NCBI GenBank assembly: GCA_002633005.1
Contig: NMRA01000006.1
Coordinates: 2,211,507 to 2,275,506 of the forward strand
From: Phoronis australis
Taxonomy: Eukaryota; Phoronida; Phoronidae
Length of the DNA: 64,000 nt
Direction of reading: 5' to 3'
Positions 47,530 to 59,200 of the stretch are shown here, piece after piece. Position numbers and translations under genes: made by a program. The notes under the pieces were generated by a model. That model saw only the letters and a program-made list of their open reading frames with translations. It ran no database searches and was not told where the DNA came from. How positions within the stretch are numbered: position 1 is the stretch's first letter; every line of letters begins with the position of its first letter.

Positions 47530-50500
47530 CTAAGAATGGGAAGACGGCAAAATGTATGGATGACGACTTTTATTGAGATGTGCAAAGAAATTAGAATGCG
47601 TGAACAAACAACCTGCTCACTTACATTAATACGCGAACACAAAACAAACAGGTGTCACCTCGCTTAAATCAATTTCAAACCGTGCATTATTTCTGTCGAC
47701 GAATGCCAAATTGAAACTAACTGTCTTTGAAACAAGTATGAGCCAAAAAACACAAGACGATATCATGACCATTAAAAAGCATTACTCTTACAGAAAACAA
47801 AAACTGACCATTGTCCCAAACACACTTCAGCACTAATAGGGACAGAAATTGCTTACATCACACTACAACCTGGAGACAAACAATATGGCATGCGTATTCA
47901 CTTACACTAGCACAATAGTTCAAACCAGCAAAATTCAACAAAAATAACCTTTTAAAATCTGATCCTCATGCTATAAATGCTAACCATAAAGATTAGCATT
48001 TTAACAGCGTTTCCAAAACCAGAGTTTAACGGATGACTTTCTGTCTACAAATATGACCCAATGTAATTTCCCACAGGGAACAGGCCAGAGTTAGAGACCC
48101 AAAAAGGTGGAATCCCCATGACTACCTCCATACGTCAACGTCACACATTCTGACCCTATTACAGGTCCAGATGAAAACAGGACAGTGCAATGTTCTTGTC
48201 CTGTCACCTCGTCAGCCTGCGTTATTTAATATGTTAGTGAAACATGCTCAAGTCAAGGCAGCACTTACTTCCTCCGAGGGTCCAGCACCATCTTTACCAC
48301 CACTCTCTAAGAACTTCACGAAACCGTCGAGCGTTCGCTCACCGTTGTAATCTATAACTTCCTGCAAGACAAACAGTACAATGGTTATTAACGTGACCCG
48401 TAGCTTGGCTCCTGTAGCCAGAGGTGGCAGACTTGGTTAGCTCTCCAGGTAAAAGCACTGAATGCATGTGCACAGGCAGTAACAACCAACTCTAAACAAG
48501 TGTGCATGAGGGTGTGTGTGTCTGTTTGTCAATGCAGAATAACACACTGAGCACTGTGGAGTGCAAATCATAAAACTTCAACTAAAAATGGTAAAAAAGG
48601 ACAAAGAGTGAAATGTACAGAGGGTTAACAAAAGTTTCATTTCTGTGCAAAATGAATACTTCGAAAATTCTGATAATAAATGCTTCCCTAGAGATTGTCA
48701 GAATATTTCTACTGTCACATGCCTATGTACTCTACACAACCATTCTGCCATATAAACCTACTACCAACTATGTGAAAGTACCGTCAGTACGTACTTCAGA
48801 TCCTGCAGGGAAGTATTTGAGTGTTGGGAAACTCTGCACTTTTACATCCTCCACCTCGTTGGCTGTTGAATCCATCTTGGCGATGACTATATTCTCATGG
48901 CCAGCGTACTTCTCAGCCAATTGGTCCCAGATGGGAGCCAACTGTTTGCAGTGGCCGCACCAGGGGGCGTCTGAAAGACAATGGAAGATGGGGCTCAAGG
49001 ACCGTGCGACACCACACAGGGAGGCTGAATAACACAATCCCCTCTCCCCATAGTATCTCAAACCTATGGGAAATCTTACCCTGGTTATGAAATCTTTCTT
49101 CAACAAGGAATAAAATGAAAGGGGAGAGTACTTTTCAGTAGATGACCACACCCTGCTTTGTTCGTAAAGATCTTCACGAAGGCAAGCAAGGGAAACTGTC
49201 AACATTCCAACATTACTAGATGTTCAAATGAAATGTGATGCAATACCACCATACTAAAACAACCAGAAATCTGTTCTTCAAATACCAAACTTTGCAGTTA
49301 GTAGTTAGCATGAAACAATGCACACCTTCATCTAGAAGCTACTAAAAGGACGCTTTTGGGGCCTGTTAGTCAAAGCGTCTATTGGCTTTTGTCTATTGAC
49401 TTTCGGGTAAAAATCAGTCTACGGATGGCTTAGCCTGGAGGGGTCAGGCTAAAGAAGGACGAGACATACTTACAGAACTCCACAAACACGTTTTTGTCCT
49501 TGTTTTTGGCCACCTCAACGAAGTTCTTGCCGACGAGCACTTTGACTGGTTTGGCGTCCCAGTCTTCAGGCACCTCCTCAGACATCAGATGAGCCTGTAG
49601 GCAAACAAATACAGTATGTTATGCAAAACAAGCACAACAAAATCCGTTTAACTTCGAGTGTATCATGTTCCAATTCTGCCTTGGGAGAAATACTTTGGCA
49701 GTCAACTCTGAAAAAATGCTTCTTTTCCTACTGAAGCAGCACGCATTTCTTTCCATTAATGATTTAAACTTTGCCACAGAATAAAATGTTTGCCACAACT
49801 TTAAAACTTCCAACAATGAACAATCACGATCAACTTCAGAGAGCCTGATGGGTGTTTAAGCATTTCTCAAATCAACACTTGTTCATAATGAAGAGATCTA
49901 GAAAAGATGCTAATATTGAGCAAGGCCAGTTACAATTTTCCGTACGCATAAATGGAGATCTCGTCCAACAAGCTTGCATGACACCACATACCTTAAGTTT
50001 GCCATCAAGATAGTCCTGCACGAATGACCTGACAGTGGCGGCGTCCAGGTCGCCGGACTCCGGCTTGAATTTGGTCATATCTTCTCCCAGATTGATGAGG
50101 CGCACAACGGGCACATTCTCCTTGGTCAGACCGAAGAACTCGAGGATACGCGAGTTGTCCTCTACGTCTGTGTCGATGTAGATGAAGAGAACTTTGCCCT
50201 TAAAATCCTTGGCCACGGACGTGAAGTCATCGAGCTTCGTCTTGAAGTCATCTGCCGCTTTGCTGACAAACAACAGGATGTGGTTCTTCACTTCGCCACC
50301 AAAGATCTTGGGTGCTGTCTGGATGTGGATAGAAGACAACCAATTACACCCATCCACATGACTATGGTGTACTGGGAGACTATTGAACCCATAATGAAGC
50401 CGCGATAAAGAACAACAGTGGCTGAGATGACCTAGTTATCAGTCAAAATTTCGTCTATAAAGAACACGAGAAAAAAGAGGAACTATTTTTTCAACAAAAA

Positions 50501-53500
50501 TGGCCTTTAATGTGCTCTATCACACACAAAATGCATGGAAATTTCATCCAATTTCATTCAACAACTTTGAAACCACCTGTGAACAGACCAATCATGAAAT
50601 GAAGATGGCCACATCTGCAATCTGTTTGCGTTCGTATCTACTGAATTGATCACGTGAAAAAAAAAATAACTCTGACAAATTCTCGAAAATTTTTAAGCTT
50701 GGGTTCCTCAGAACACCATTAGGGGCTGTTCCAGTAAAATCTGTATGGGAGGGGGGGAAGGCACCTTTTTTTCGCACCCACCACCCATATTTTTCATTTA
50801 TTTCTTCAGCCTACCACCCCTAATTTTTTATAAGTTTGAAATGCAACCACCCGTAATTTTTTTTGTCCTTGTGGTTGACTGCACAGGCGCTTGAGTTCCT
50901 CCATCACCACTAACGTCATTCATTACTAAGAAAACATGTTTCTTATATATGGTTATTAGCCATCGAGAAATTCGAGCACCTGTGGTAAAATGGTGTTATT
51001 TCCATGCCGATGAGGAGATGGAGGGAGTGAAAAAGTTGGAGCTTTTTGCAAGTTGCATTTTTGTTTCAGTTTTTGATTCTGTGCAGATTGTNTGGATAGA
51101 AGACAACCAATTACAACCATCCACATGACTATGGTGTACTGGGAGACTATTGAACCCATAATGAAGCCGCGATAAAGAACAACAGTGGCTGAGATGACCT
51201 AGTTATCAGTCAAAATTTCGTCTATAAAGAACACGAAGAGAAAAAAGAGGAACTAATTTCTCAACAAAAATAACCTTTAATGTGCTCTATCACACACATA
51301 ATGCATGGAAATTTCATCCAATTTCATTCAACAACTTTGAAACCACCTGTGAACGGACCAATCATGAAATGAAGATGGCCACATCTGCAATCTGTTTGCG
51401 TTCATATCTACTGAATTGATCGCGTGGAAAAAAAAACAACTCTGACAAATTCTCGGAAATTTTTAAGCTTGGGTTCCTAAGAACACCATTAAAGCTTTCA
51501 AATAAATAAATCTGGTCCGACATTAAATGCTCCACAATCTTTTTTTAATGTTTCTGTAAGGTAATACACAAGATGTCACACAAGATACACAACTGAGCAC
51601 ATGTTCCAAAGCACCCCTTGCGAATGCTCACCAGCATAGAGTCAGGCACTATAAGGAATGCAACCGTTACTTATGTCACACTTAGTAAGAACACAGATCC
51701 CTAGTTACCTTGGAGATGCATTTTTCCATGCTATTTGCTGTTCCTCCTGGTGTATAGTTACTAACCAAGGAACAATAGAAAAAGACATGAACAGTCCAGC
51801 AAGGAGACTGCCTCTTGGCTCAGCATTCACTTCCATTGAACATACACACCCGTCCTAGTCACTACTGAACACAGGCTGTGTTGCTCATTGGTGTTTGCTC
51901 ACAGCCAAAGCAGAGCCAAGATTTGGGGCCTTCATGTCACATTCTTTTTGTTTCATGGACAGTCATCCTAACTAGAACAGTAACTAAAGCAAAAAATGTC
52001 TGTCCAAGAATCTTAATTTCTACTAAAGGTAACATCATCAACCGGTTGCTTTCCCCTTTAAGGTAAACAGATGCAACACACAGCACAGAGAGCAACTCAC
52101 CTGACGATAACCTATCACCTCCTCCACGGATCTGCCCCACGAAAATCAACACGACATACTGCACAGGGAAACCAGTGCCTAATTTAGACTCAATTTGACC
52201 TTTTGACAGTACACAACACGTAGTCGGCTGAGGATTGTAACCGAACAAATCAAAAAATGCTTTGGACCAAGTTCGCAATTTTTACTCTTTTCCTTCACGA
52301 ATTAGCTACTTTAAGCTTAATGAAAATGATGTCGAATGATATCCAAAGGGTGTGAAAATGTGCAGTTGATGGTGAACAGGTTTTCGGCTCATTGCGTTCG
52401 AGTCTAAATTCAACTCTGGTTGGGAAATAGAATTACTTACTCCAGACAATCAGACAGACAAGACCACATGCTGTCACTGATAAATTTACGGCAATAAAAA
52501 TCATCCTCTGTAAAAACCTCAACTATTGATCTAGAAACTGTTTCATGCAACACTGGAATCATCTTGATCTTATCTCAGACTAGAAATGGTTTCTGAGATT
52601 CAAAAAATCTGATAATTTATTAATACTTGCCACCAAACTATGCAAGTTGACTTGACCTGGCAGGTCATTATATCAAACAAAAGCCCAGAAAATCGAACAA
52701 GTTCATATCATTTTAATAAGTGAAATTCAAAGGTTGCTTTTTGGCATGTTTGTAGCACTCCATGATAAGCAAAGGTCGCTAGAGTTGCAAGTATTGAGTT
52801 AGGAAACAGGACTTCGGACCCCGAGTGTCGGACCCCGAGTGTACTTCGCGGCTAACTTATAGGTGCTGCCCACTCAAACAAACAACTGAAACCTGACCAA
52901 AAAGCAGAGACCACAAGCACCGGGTGGCTCGGTCCCACATCCAACGGTCACAACTTGAGTTCCCTTAACAGTGACCACAGGCTATAGCCACCACAGACAT
53001 GGGATTTCCGCATGCAAGTCTGATACCTTCCAATCTGGAGTAGACGAGCAGGGCCACGTGTGCACCCCCACCACCTCTCCCCACTCTTACCTCCTGGGTG
53101 AACTCCATAACCACGGGCAGCTGGTTAGCCCGGATGAACTTGAGGATCTCATCGCTCTTCATTTCGCCATCAAAGTCGTTGCGGCCCTCGTCAAACTACG
53201 TTATAGCGGAAAACGAAGAACGTTAGTTAGAACAGAAAGACAAAGATTTGAACGACAGAGGCACGGCTGACTTACTTCGTCAGTGAACTCTGAGACGAGG
53301 GGCAACATGTTGGCGTTGATAAACGTTTTGATATCGTCGCTCTTTAATTCTCCATCATAGTCGTTGCGGCCTTCGTCAAACTGAAACAACGATCAATCGT
53401 GGTTATTAAAACGTTGGACATAAAGCAGCCTAACGGTATTATCAGGCAAAATCTTGAAGTACCACCCGCTACACTCCCTTCCAGGCACCGGCGCCACCTT

Positions 53501-56500
53501 GCCTGCATTATTCAGCAACTAAAGATTGTTTCAAACAGAGAATAATTAACTTAGATCCCCATAAATACTTTAAGACTGAAAAAAAAGATAACGGTGTTAA
53601 AGACAATGCAATGGTCAAGTGTACAGTAGAGGCAACAGGCAATCTGAGTGAACAGTGTGTAAAGAAGCGTCAATTGTTTGCTGGAGTCACTGAACTGAAA
53701 ATCCAGAAAATGCCAACACAAACAGAACGAAGCATCGAGACAGAGAAATTAAGAGTGAGCATGATTAATGGAAAAGCGACCACAATAAAAACTAAACGGT
53801 TACCATGACGGTCACAGAGCATTCGACAAGCTGCGCCGTTAAGTACAATACCGCCAATAATTTAGCAGCCCGGCCACCATTTCGTTAGTGCTGGTAACTG
53901 GAAGTGATAACAACACAATATCAACGGAAGCGAAAGCAATGGGCACTAACAACAGGCACATGGTCGTTATGGATACCAAATAAGCGAAACTAAATACCAG
54001 CTTACAGTAACGCATCAATCCAATTCAAAACAACTTTCAATTACAGGAGAAAACCAGTCTCCCTACTAGAGGAAAAAGAACTTTAATTTATCCCCTAACT
54101 GACCATTTCAAATCGTATTTCTGAAAAATCTAAATATTCATTAGACAGCACAAAGAAGGCAAAAATTCAAAAGGACGTAATAAACAGCCAAAATTGACCG
54201 AATACCCACATCAAAAGGTTAGCCGATTAACTTCCGACCCTATAAACATTCATAATTTACGGAGAAGACTGGGCCAAATTCCTCGTGTGAACACCCAAAC
54301 AAGCCCAACATCCCACCCTGTGACCACAAGACAGCTCACCTTCTTGAACAGAACAACACCGTCTTTCTCCACCTTGTACTCGGCCAGTATGTCAGCTTCC
54401 TTAGTGATACCAAACGGAACACCGTCAAAGTCACCAGCTACTTCTACAAAAGTTTTGGCTCCATCGGATTCCAGATCCTGCACAGGAAAAACATCAGATA
54501 AGGTACAGCACGCGTTCATGAGAAAAAATGATTCCAGAGGGACCTCTCAGGCCCGAAGGTAATTTAATGAAAACATTCTAATTTGTCGGTAACAGTCTCC
54601 TGACACAAATGCAATACATAGATGCAGCACATGTGTAATTCTACTGTACAACCTTGTAACTGAGCTTATGGGCTTAACTGTGGAGTTGCACCTAACTGAG
54701 GAACTGACTGCCGTGCTCCATCAGTGAGTTGGATTAAGAATTAAAACAGCCAATACTAATTAGCATAGGGCCTAAATGCAGGTCGAACAGTTAACATGAA
54801 AGAGTTGTAACAGTAATAGTTGAGTAACTTTTTGGATGGAGATGTAGTTAACTACTGAGAGGAAACCAAGCGTTATTCTAATGCCAACTGTATATTTTAG
54901 TATTTAGCCATTACTGTAACCTTTTTATTTCAGTCAGAGTGTCACTGATGCCAAACCCTATGTGAAATAAAAGTTCAGTAGTGTACATTTAAAAAAGGTG
55001 CCCTATGATTGGAGCATCGCATGCGCCTATATGTGGGACATTTGAGTGGAAAAGTCTTGCGGAAAAAACACATTGTTGAGCATGCTCTATATGCAGGGAT
55101 ATATGGTTACAACAATACATTAAACAAAAATAATGCTTGAATTCTTGTTATCAAACCAAAAACAGCTGACCGAAGCTGCTCAATTAAAAAATAGCTCGAT
55201 TATAAACAGAAAAATGCTTAATTCATGGCACTTCTAATGGGCTGCATTGTGAGACTGAGGAAACAGCCAGTATTTGCTAACTACTGACATGTCACATAAA
55301 TAATGATTAAAATTATGGAGGTATCAACCTGGCAGGCCACGCTCAGCCAACCATGTTCAAAAGCTGTTTATGGGAGGAATGCAAGCAACACGTGGCAGTA
55401 ATAAAAAATGGCCACTGAATAACCTACACTTTGATGTCGCAAAATCAGAGCCTAGTCTATTGACGATTACTGAGGCATGACCACACAACAATACAGACAT
55501 GTATCTTCAACTGTTCCTAAAGATCAGATCCTGGGTTGATTTCAAAGGAGACCAAACCAGAAATAGTACCCTCTCACAATAATTAAGACAATAAAAGGTA
55601 AAGCCGAATGTTTAAAAAATACAAAGTCGTACGTCCCTAACACGTGAAAAGAGACACAATTGGATTTTTAAGGCCAAAAAATGCATTTTTGTGATTATTG
55701 TTGGATGGGACAGACATCTTCAAGTTATTAGCTACGACCAGAGCCAAAACAAAATCCGGAAATCAAGACTGTTGACTTTACCCTTTTGTGACTTTTACCA
55801 ATTAGGTATGCTTTAAGTTCTCTATTTACGAAATGGGGTTTAGCTCCAGCAGCAGAACATCGACTGGAATCGCGAGAGTTGCAAGTTTGATGGTTTTAAA
55901 CAGAAAAAAGGAATTTGCCAATTTATAAAATGGAGAGAAGACAGGATTTCACGGTATTCATTAAGGAAAACCAGGGACTTAATTAATGTATGATGTTATT
56001 TGAACTACACAGTTGCAAACACAAATGCAGCTACGTCTCTGTAGACTAAAACAGTGCATGAATTTAAACTCTGGTAAAGATATGTCCGAACCAAAACTCC
56101 CTAACCTTGAAGAAACCAATGACAGCCACATCACTGGCGTCCACAAACTCCTTGGCTTGGTCAACTTTCTCGAGGGACACGGCTGGGGGTCCGGTCTTTT
56201 TCTTCAGCCACGTGACAATTTCAGCGTCAGTTCGGCCACCTACAAGATTAAAAAAACACACGACCAGTCAAAGCAGTCTCAACTTAATATTGGTGAAAGT
56301 AGATGGCTCATAATTCTCTCTTTCTCCCTCCCTTCCTCTCTCTATATATCTGTGATAGTAGTTTATTTTATATATTTTAGAAATTACGAATTTTTGCAAA
56401 CATTAATAATTTCGAAAACATATAAAATAAACTACTATCATGTACACGTGAAGGTGCGCATGTGTTGGCGTGCATACACGAGTGTGTACATAACTTCTGG

Positions 56501-59053
56501 GTAATGACTATTGTGTGTGTCATGGCCATGTAGGAGTACTGTTATCAGGGTGAGTTATCGGTATCATTACAAATACTATCTACCATAATTAGAATGTAAA
56601 ACTGTACTTCATCATATTACAGATGTGAAGCATTACACACACCTTTAATACATTGTCATCTCATTACATCTCCAATTGAAAAAATAAACAACTTTAATGA
56701 TCCGTTTCTTTAACTTCATTAATATTAATGAGATTGTCTTTGACATTTGCAGCAATTTATAGAGAAGCTCTTTCTCTAGTTACAAACTAGGATTACCAGT
56801 AGGAAATTAGAAATGATTAAAGAAACAACAATGACCACCGATGTTGTGGCTGAAATTATACCCCCATACAGCGATAAGCTGTATACTTCTCAAATAGCAC
56901 TGGCCTCCAACGTGGCTATAAAAAGTGTAGAACAACCCACATGTACCACTATACAAAAGAATCATTGCTAACAAAACACACTCAATTAATCCTATTACGA
57001 AAACTGCCAACAAGGCAGGGAAAAAACATCTGACACCATCATAAAATTTATGACCACTAATCACAGGTACTACGTATTGTGCCACGTTGTCACTGCCATG
57101 GGCAGTCAATCACCACTTTTACCACTTAATTTCACCAGCCCTCTAGAATGTCCCTGAGACAAGCATCACCAACTCTGGTTTAAATCCACAGTATGTTTTC
57201 TAATTGCAACAAGCCATATCGCATTGCTTACTATCTAATGTATTCATGAGACATTACGACAACTTTCAACAAATGCAATTCCCAACACAAACATCTGGAT
57301 TCGAACCGCTTTAAATGAATAAATTAACATTCAACTTTAGTCAATGGAACAGTAAAGTTTCTAGCCAAATGGTTATCTCAGCAGCTGCCTCCCTGACATG
57401 AAATGCCAATTAACGAAAATGTTCAAGCGACTTTGTGCAATACACTTACCACCGTATTCAACAGGTTTTTGGTTGCGGAAGAACTTGAGCGTTGGGTAGC
57501 CCTGTACTCCATACTTCTCACCCAGTTTGGTCTCCTCTGTGGCATCGACTTTAGCTAACTTTATCAGGGATCCCTCTTGCTTCAGTTGGCCAGCAGCCTT
57601 GGCATACTCGGGTTCAAGAGCTTTGCAGTGACCACACCATGGAGCATCTGAAAAGGTAAAACACAAACTATTGAACAGTGCAAATTGATGTTCAATATCT
57701 TGTGCCTAGATTGGTAAATAAAATGAAACCAACGACTTAGAAAACTAGCAAAGTTTCTTCATAACATATACATGGGTGAGTTTTATAAGGTGTTAAGCAA
57801 ACAAATGATTAAATAATAACTAGACAGTAATTTGCTCATTTTTATGTGGAAACGTGTACACAGTAGCAGAAAACAGGTTATCTAAAACCTATAGTGAATT
57901 AAAATATCTGCATGGCTATCATTATCATCGCTGTCAATCACCATTATGTCTGGGTCATTCTAATGACAGAGTACACTTACACACAGGTGGTACATATCAG
58001 AAAGGCACTTGCATTCCAGGATACATCACATACAATTAAAACTTGTGAAACAGCAAAACCAAATGCAAAACTAGCAAAGCCAAATACTTAAACACTTTCA
58101 AAAAGGGCAATCAGTGTATCTATCTCACAACTTCCAATCCATATGGTCACTGGTTCTGATTGACAGAGGTTTCGACAATGCAAACCAGATGAAAGCAACA
58201 AGAGAATTAGAATTGGATGCCCTAGACAAAAATCTCCATAGAAATTTAGTTCATTTAAACGAAAAGGCACAATTACAGCAATCTACTACACCTATGGGTG
58301 GTTTAAATAGAATTAGAGCATGTGATTAGCTAGTCTGCTGATCCAAATGTCACAATCTGTTTAAATCTAACTGAAAACATTGAATAAAAGAACTTTTATT
58401 GGACTTGGCACAAAATTCCGCAAAGTGAGGAGAAAACATTGTACGGTAGTTGTAGCCGGTTGGCAATTACCGTTATGTAACAAGACCAATTTAATTGGCA
58501 TCTAGTATCATAGGCCACTATAAATATGCCATATGGCAATGCAAGTAAAGTGGGAAATTCAGATCAATGGAAAAGTGACAAATTTAAGGTAGAGGAATGT
58601 AATTTCTGAAGTAATGCGTGGTTCTTTGGTACTTGTTTCGATAAATCTTTAATTCTACAGAGGAAGCAAGAACAACCCAAAGTGAGTGTACAAACGTCGA
58701 ACGTGACCCGGCGACAGTGACCTACACGGAATCAATAGGTCATCACCGAAATGACACTTTGAAACACCTTAATAATTGAACACAACTTAAAACAAACCAA
58801 CATGATTTCAGACGTCAGTGCCACTTCAGTTGCAGTTAACAGTTTGCAATGGTAGTCACAACCAAAACCAAGGCAAGGGTCAAAGGAAAACACTTCGCTA
58901 CTTACAGAATTCCACCAACACGTATTGATTTGCTGAGATGACTTCCTCAAAGTTTTTCTCTGTTAAGACAAGAACATCTTTCTCTTCTTTAACCTCAGCA
59001 TGGATGATCACAGCACCAACCAGCAGACACAAGGAAAAAGTTGCAAGCTTCAT
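47425..59053 (-). CDS. P4HB: Protein disulfide isomerase (P4HB/PDIA1 type)
   Basis: ER-lumen thiol oxidoreductase and chaperone; in animals also the beta subunit of prolyl 4-hydroxylase. Coding exons in transcript order: 59053-58906, 57647-57450, 56239-56106, 54477-54340, 53380-53276 and/or 53195-53091, 50318-49992, 49594-49474, 48970-48795, 48361-48269, 47529-47425. With one fifth exon the product is 514 residues (human 508). Layout: signal peptide 1 to about 19; a domain with YAPWCGHC (Cys54/57); b domain; b' domain with [14 protein letters not shown]; a' domain with a second YAPWCGHC (Cys395/398); acidic tail; C-terminal KEEL for ER retrieval. The start is fixed by the signal peptide. Odd points: the tandem fifth exon pair and KEEL instead of KDEL. 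Confidence 0.97.
48269..48361 (-). CDS. P4HB: PDI exon 9: end of a' domain
   Basis: 31 codons: [20 protein letters not shown], then [10 protein letters not shown], the normal end of a' leading into the acidic tail. Confidence 0.94.
48795..48970 (-). CDS. P4HB: PDI exon 8: second CGHC active site
   Basis: Encodes [38 protein letters not shown] and the cis-Pro loop [13 protein letters not shown]. Acceptor CTTTCAG, donor GTACGT. Confidence 0.97.
49474..49594 (-). CDS. P4HB: PDI exon 7: x-linker and start of a'
   Basis: Encodes [20 protein letters not shown] and [19 protein letters not shown]. The donor GTAAGT splits the Tyr codon before the second active site, the same position as at exon 1/2, a trace of ancient domain duplication. 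Confidence 0.95.
49992..50318 (-). CDS. P4HB: PDI exon 6: b' substrate-binding domain
   Basis: 109 codons. Motifs [53 protein letters not shown] and MTKFKPES are diagnostic for the b' domain of PDIA1. Donor AAG/GTATGT. Confidence 0.96.
50326..50721. repeat. Direct duplicate pair 4, left copy
   Basis: About 400 bases matching 51093-51491. After 50721 the two copies diverge. Intron 5 of the PDI gene. Reads as an unmerged allelic overlap ending at the lone n at 51092. Confidence 0.8.
50722..51091. repeat. Allele-specific insert-like segment
   Basis: 370 bases present only after the left copy. Starts 'ggggctgttccagt', contains a G run and three spaced copies of 'ccaccc.taatttttt'-like motifs, and ends at the n. 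Probably part of a transposable element present on one haplotype only. Confidence 0.4.
51093..51491. repeat. Direct duplicate pair 4, right copy
   Basis: Partner of 50326-50721; continues into unique intron sequence. Confidence 0.8.
53091..53195 (-). CDS. P4HB: PDI exon 5b: alternative b/b' junction exon, canonical form
   Basis: 105 bases, phase 0 both sides, acceptor AACGTAG, donor GAG/GTAAGA. Encodes [12 protein letters not shown], then [21 protein letters not shown]. It matches vertebrate PDI well and is probably the default. Both exons join the next exon (TAPKIFGG) in frame, and both together would also stay in frame, adding 35 residues. Confidence 0.93.
53196..53275 (-). promoter_or_regulatory. 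80-base inter-exon interval with a doubled branch-point motif
   Basis: Read on the minus strand it contains TTCTAACTAACG, two overlapping strong branch-point-like sequences about 49 and 53 bases from the 5a donor and about 27-31 from the 5b acceptor. That spacing is close to the lower limit for splicing, so steric exclusion of joint 5a-5b splicing is possible. The function is inferred. Confidence 0.45.
53276..53380 (-). CDS. P4HB: PDI exon 5a: alternative b/b' junction exon, divergent form
   Basis: 105 bases, phase 0 both sides, acceptor GTTTCAG, donor GAA/GTAAGT. Encodes [12 protein letters not shown], then [21 protein letters not shown]. Against 5b it differs at 10 of 35 positions, most in the last helix of domain b and the first strand of b'. 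It is further from vertebrate PDI than 5b ([11 protein letters not shown] here; NQLPLVIEFT in human). Confidence 0.92.
54340..54477 (-). CDS. P4HB: PDI exon 4: b domain
   Basis: 46 codons, phase 0 both sides. Ends [10 protein letters not shown], which joins FDEGRND of either fifth exon exactly as in human PDI (VLFKKFDEGRN). Confidence 0.95.
56106..56239 (-). CDS. P4HB: PDI exon 3: end of a domain, start of b
   Basis: Acceptor TTGTAG, donor GTTAGG. Encodes [18 protein letters not shown], the a/b boundary, then [13 protein letters not shown] of domain b. Confidence 0.95.
57450..57647 (-). CDS. P4HB: PDI exon 2: first CGHC active site
   Basis: Acceptor TTTTCAG, donor GTAAGT. Encodes [27 protein letters not shown] and the cis-Pro loop GYPTLKFF, all thioredoxin-fold landmarks of the a domain. 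Confidence 0.97.
58906..59053 (-). CDS. P4HB: PDI exon 1: signal peptide and start of a domain
   Basis: Begins [19 protein letters not shown], a typical signal peptide with likely cleavage after Ala19 or nearby, then EKNFEEVI and VLVEF. The donor GTAAGT splits the Tyr codon of FYAPWCGHC. Confidence 0.96.
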
Positions 59054-59151
59054 TTTCGGAAAAAGACTGTGCTGTTCTGAAGGGATCTGATATGACAACT
59101 GTACACTACCACATTCAACGTGGCAAGAGGTCGTTTTTTTGTACGCATGCG

Positions 59152-59158
59152 CTTATAT
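59152..59158 (-). promoter_or_regulatory. TATA-like box of PDI gene
   Basis: Minus strand reads GGATATAAGCG here, about 100 bases upstream of the PDI ATG. With the ERSE-like site just upstream it is a plausible core promoter. Confidence 0.45.
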
Positions 59159-59171
59159 CCGGTCTGACCGG
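59159..59171. repeat. 13-bp palindrome in PDI promoter
   Basis: CCGGTC, one base, GACCGG. It sits between the TATA-like box and the ERSE-like element and may be a dimeric factor site. Confidence 0.5.
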
Positions 59172-59181
59172 ACTGGAATGT

Positions 59182-59200
59182 CGTGTGGGTTTCTGATTGG
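59182..59200 (-). promoter_or_regulatory. ER stress element (ERSE)-like site of PDI gene
   Basis: Minus strand reads CCAAT, nine bases, ACACG. The ERSE consensus is CCAAT-N9-CCACG, so one base differs. ERSEs bind NF-Y with ATF6 or XBP1 and drive ER chaperone genes, PDI among them, during the unfolded protein response. A separate CCACG lies at 59119-59123. Confidence 0.5.
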
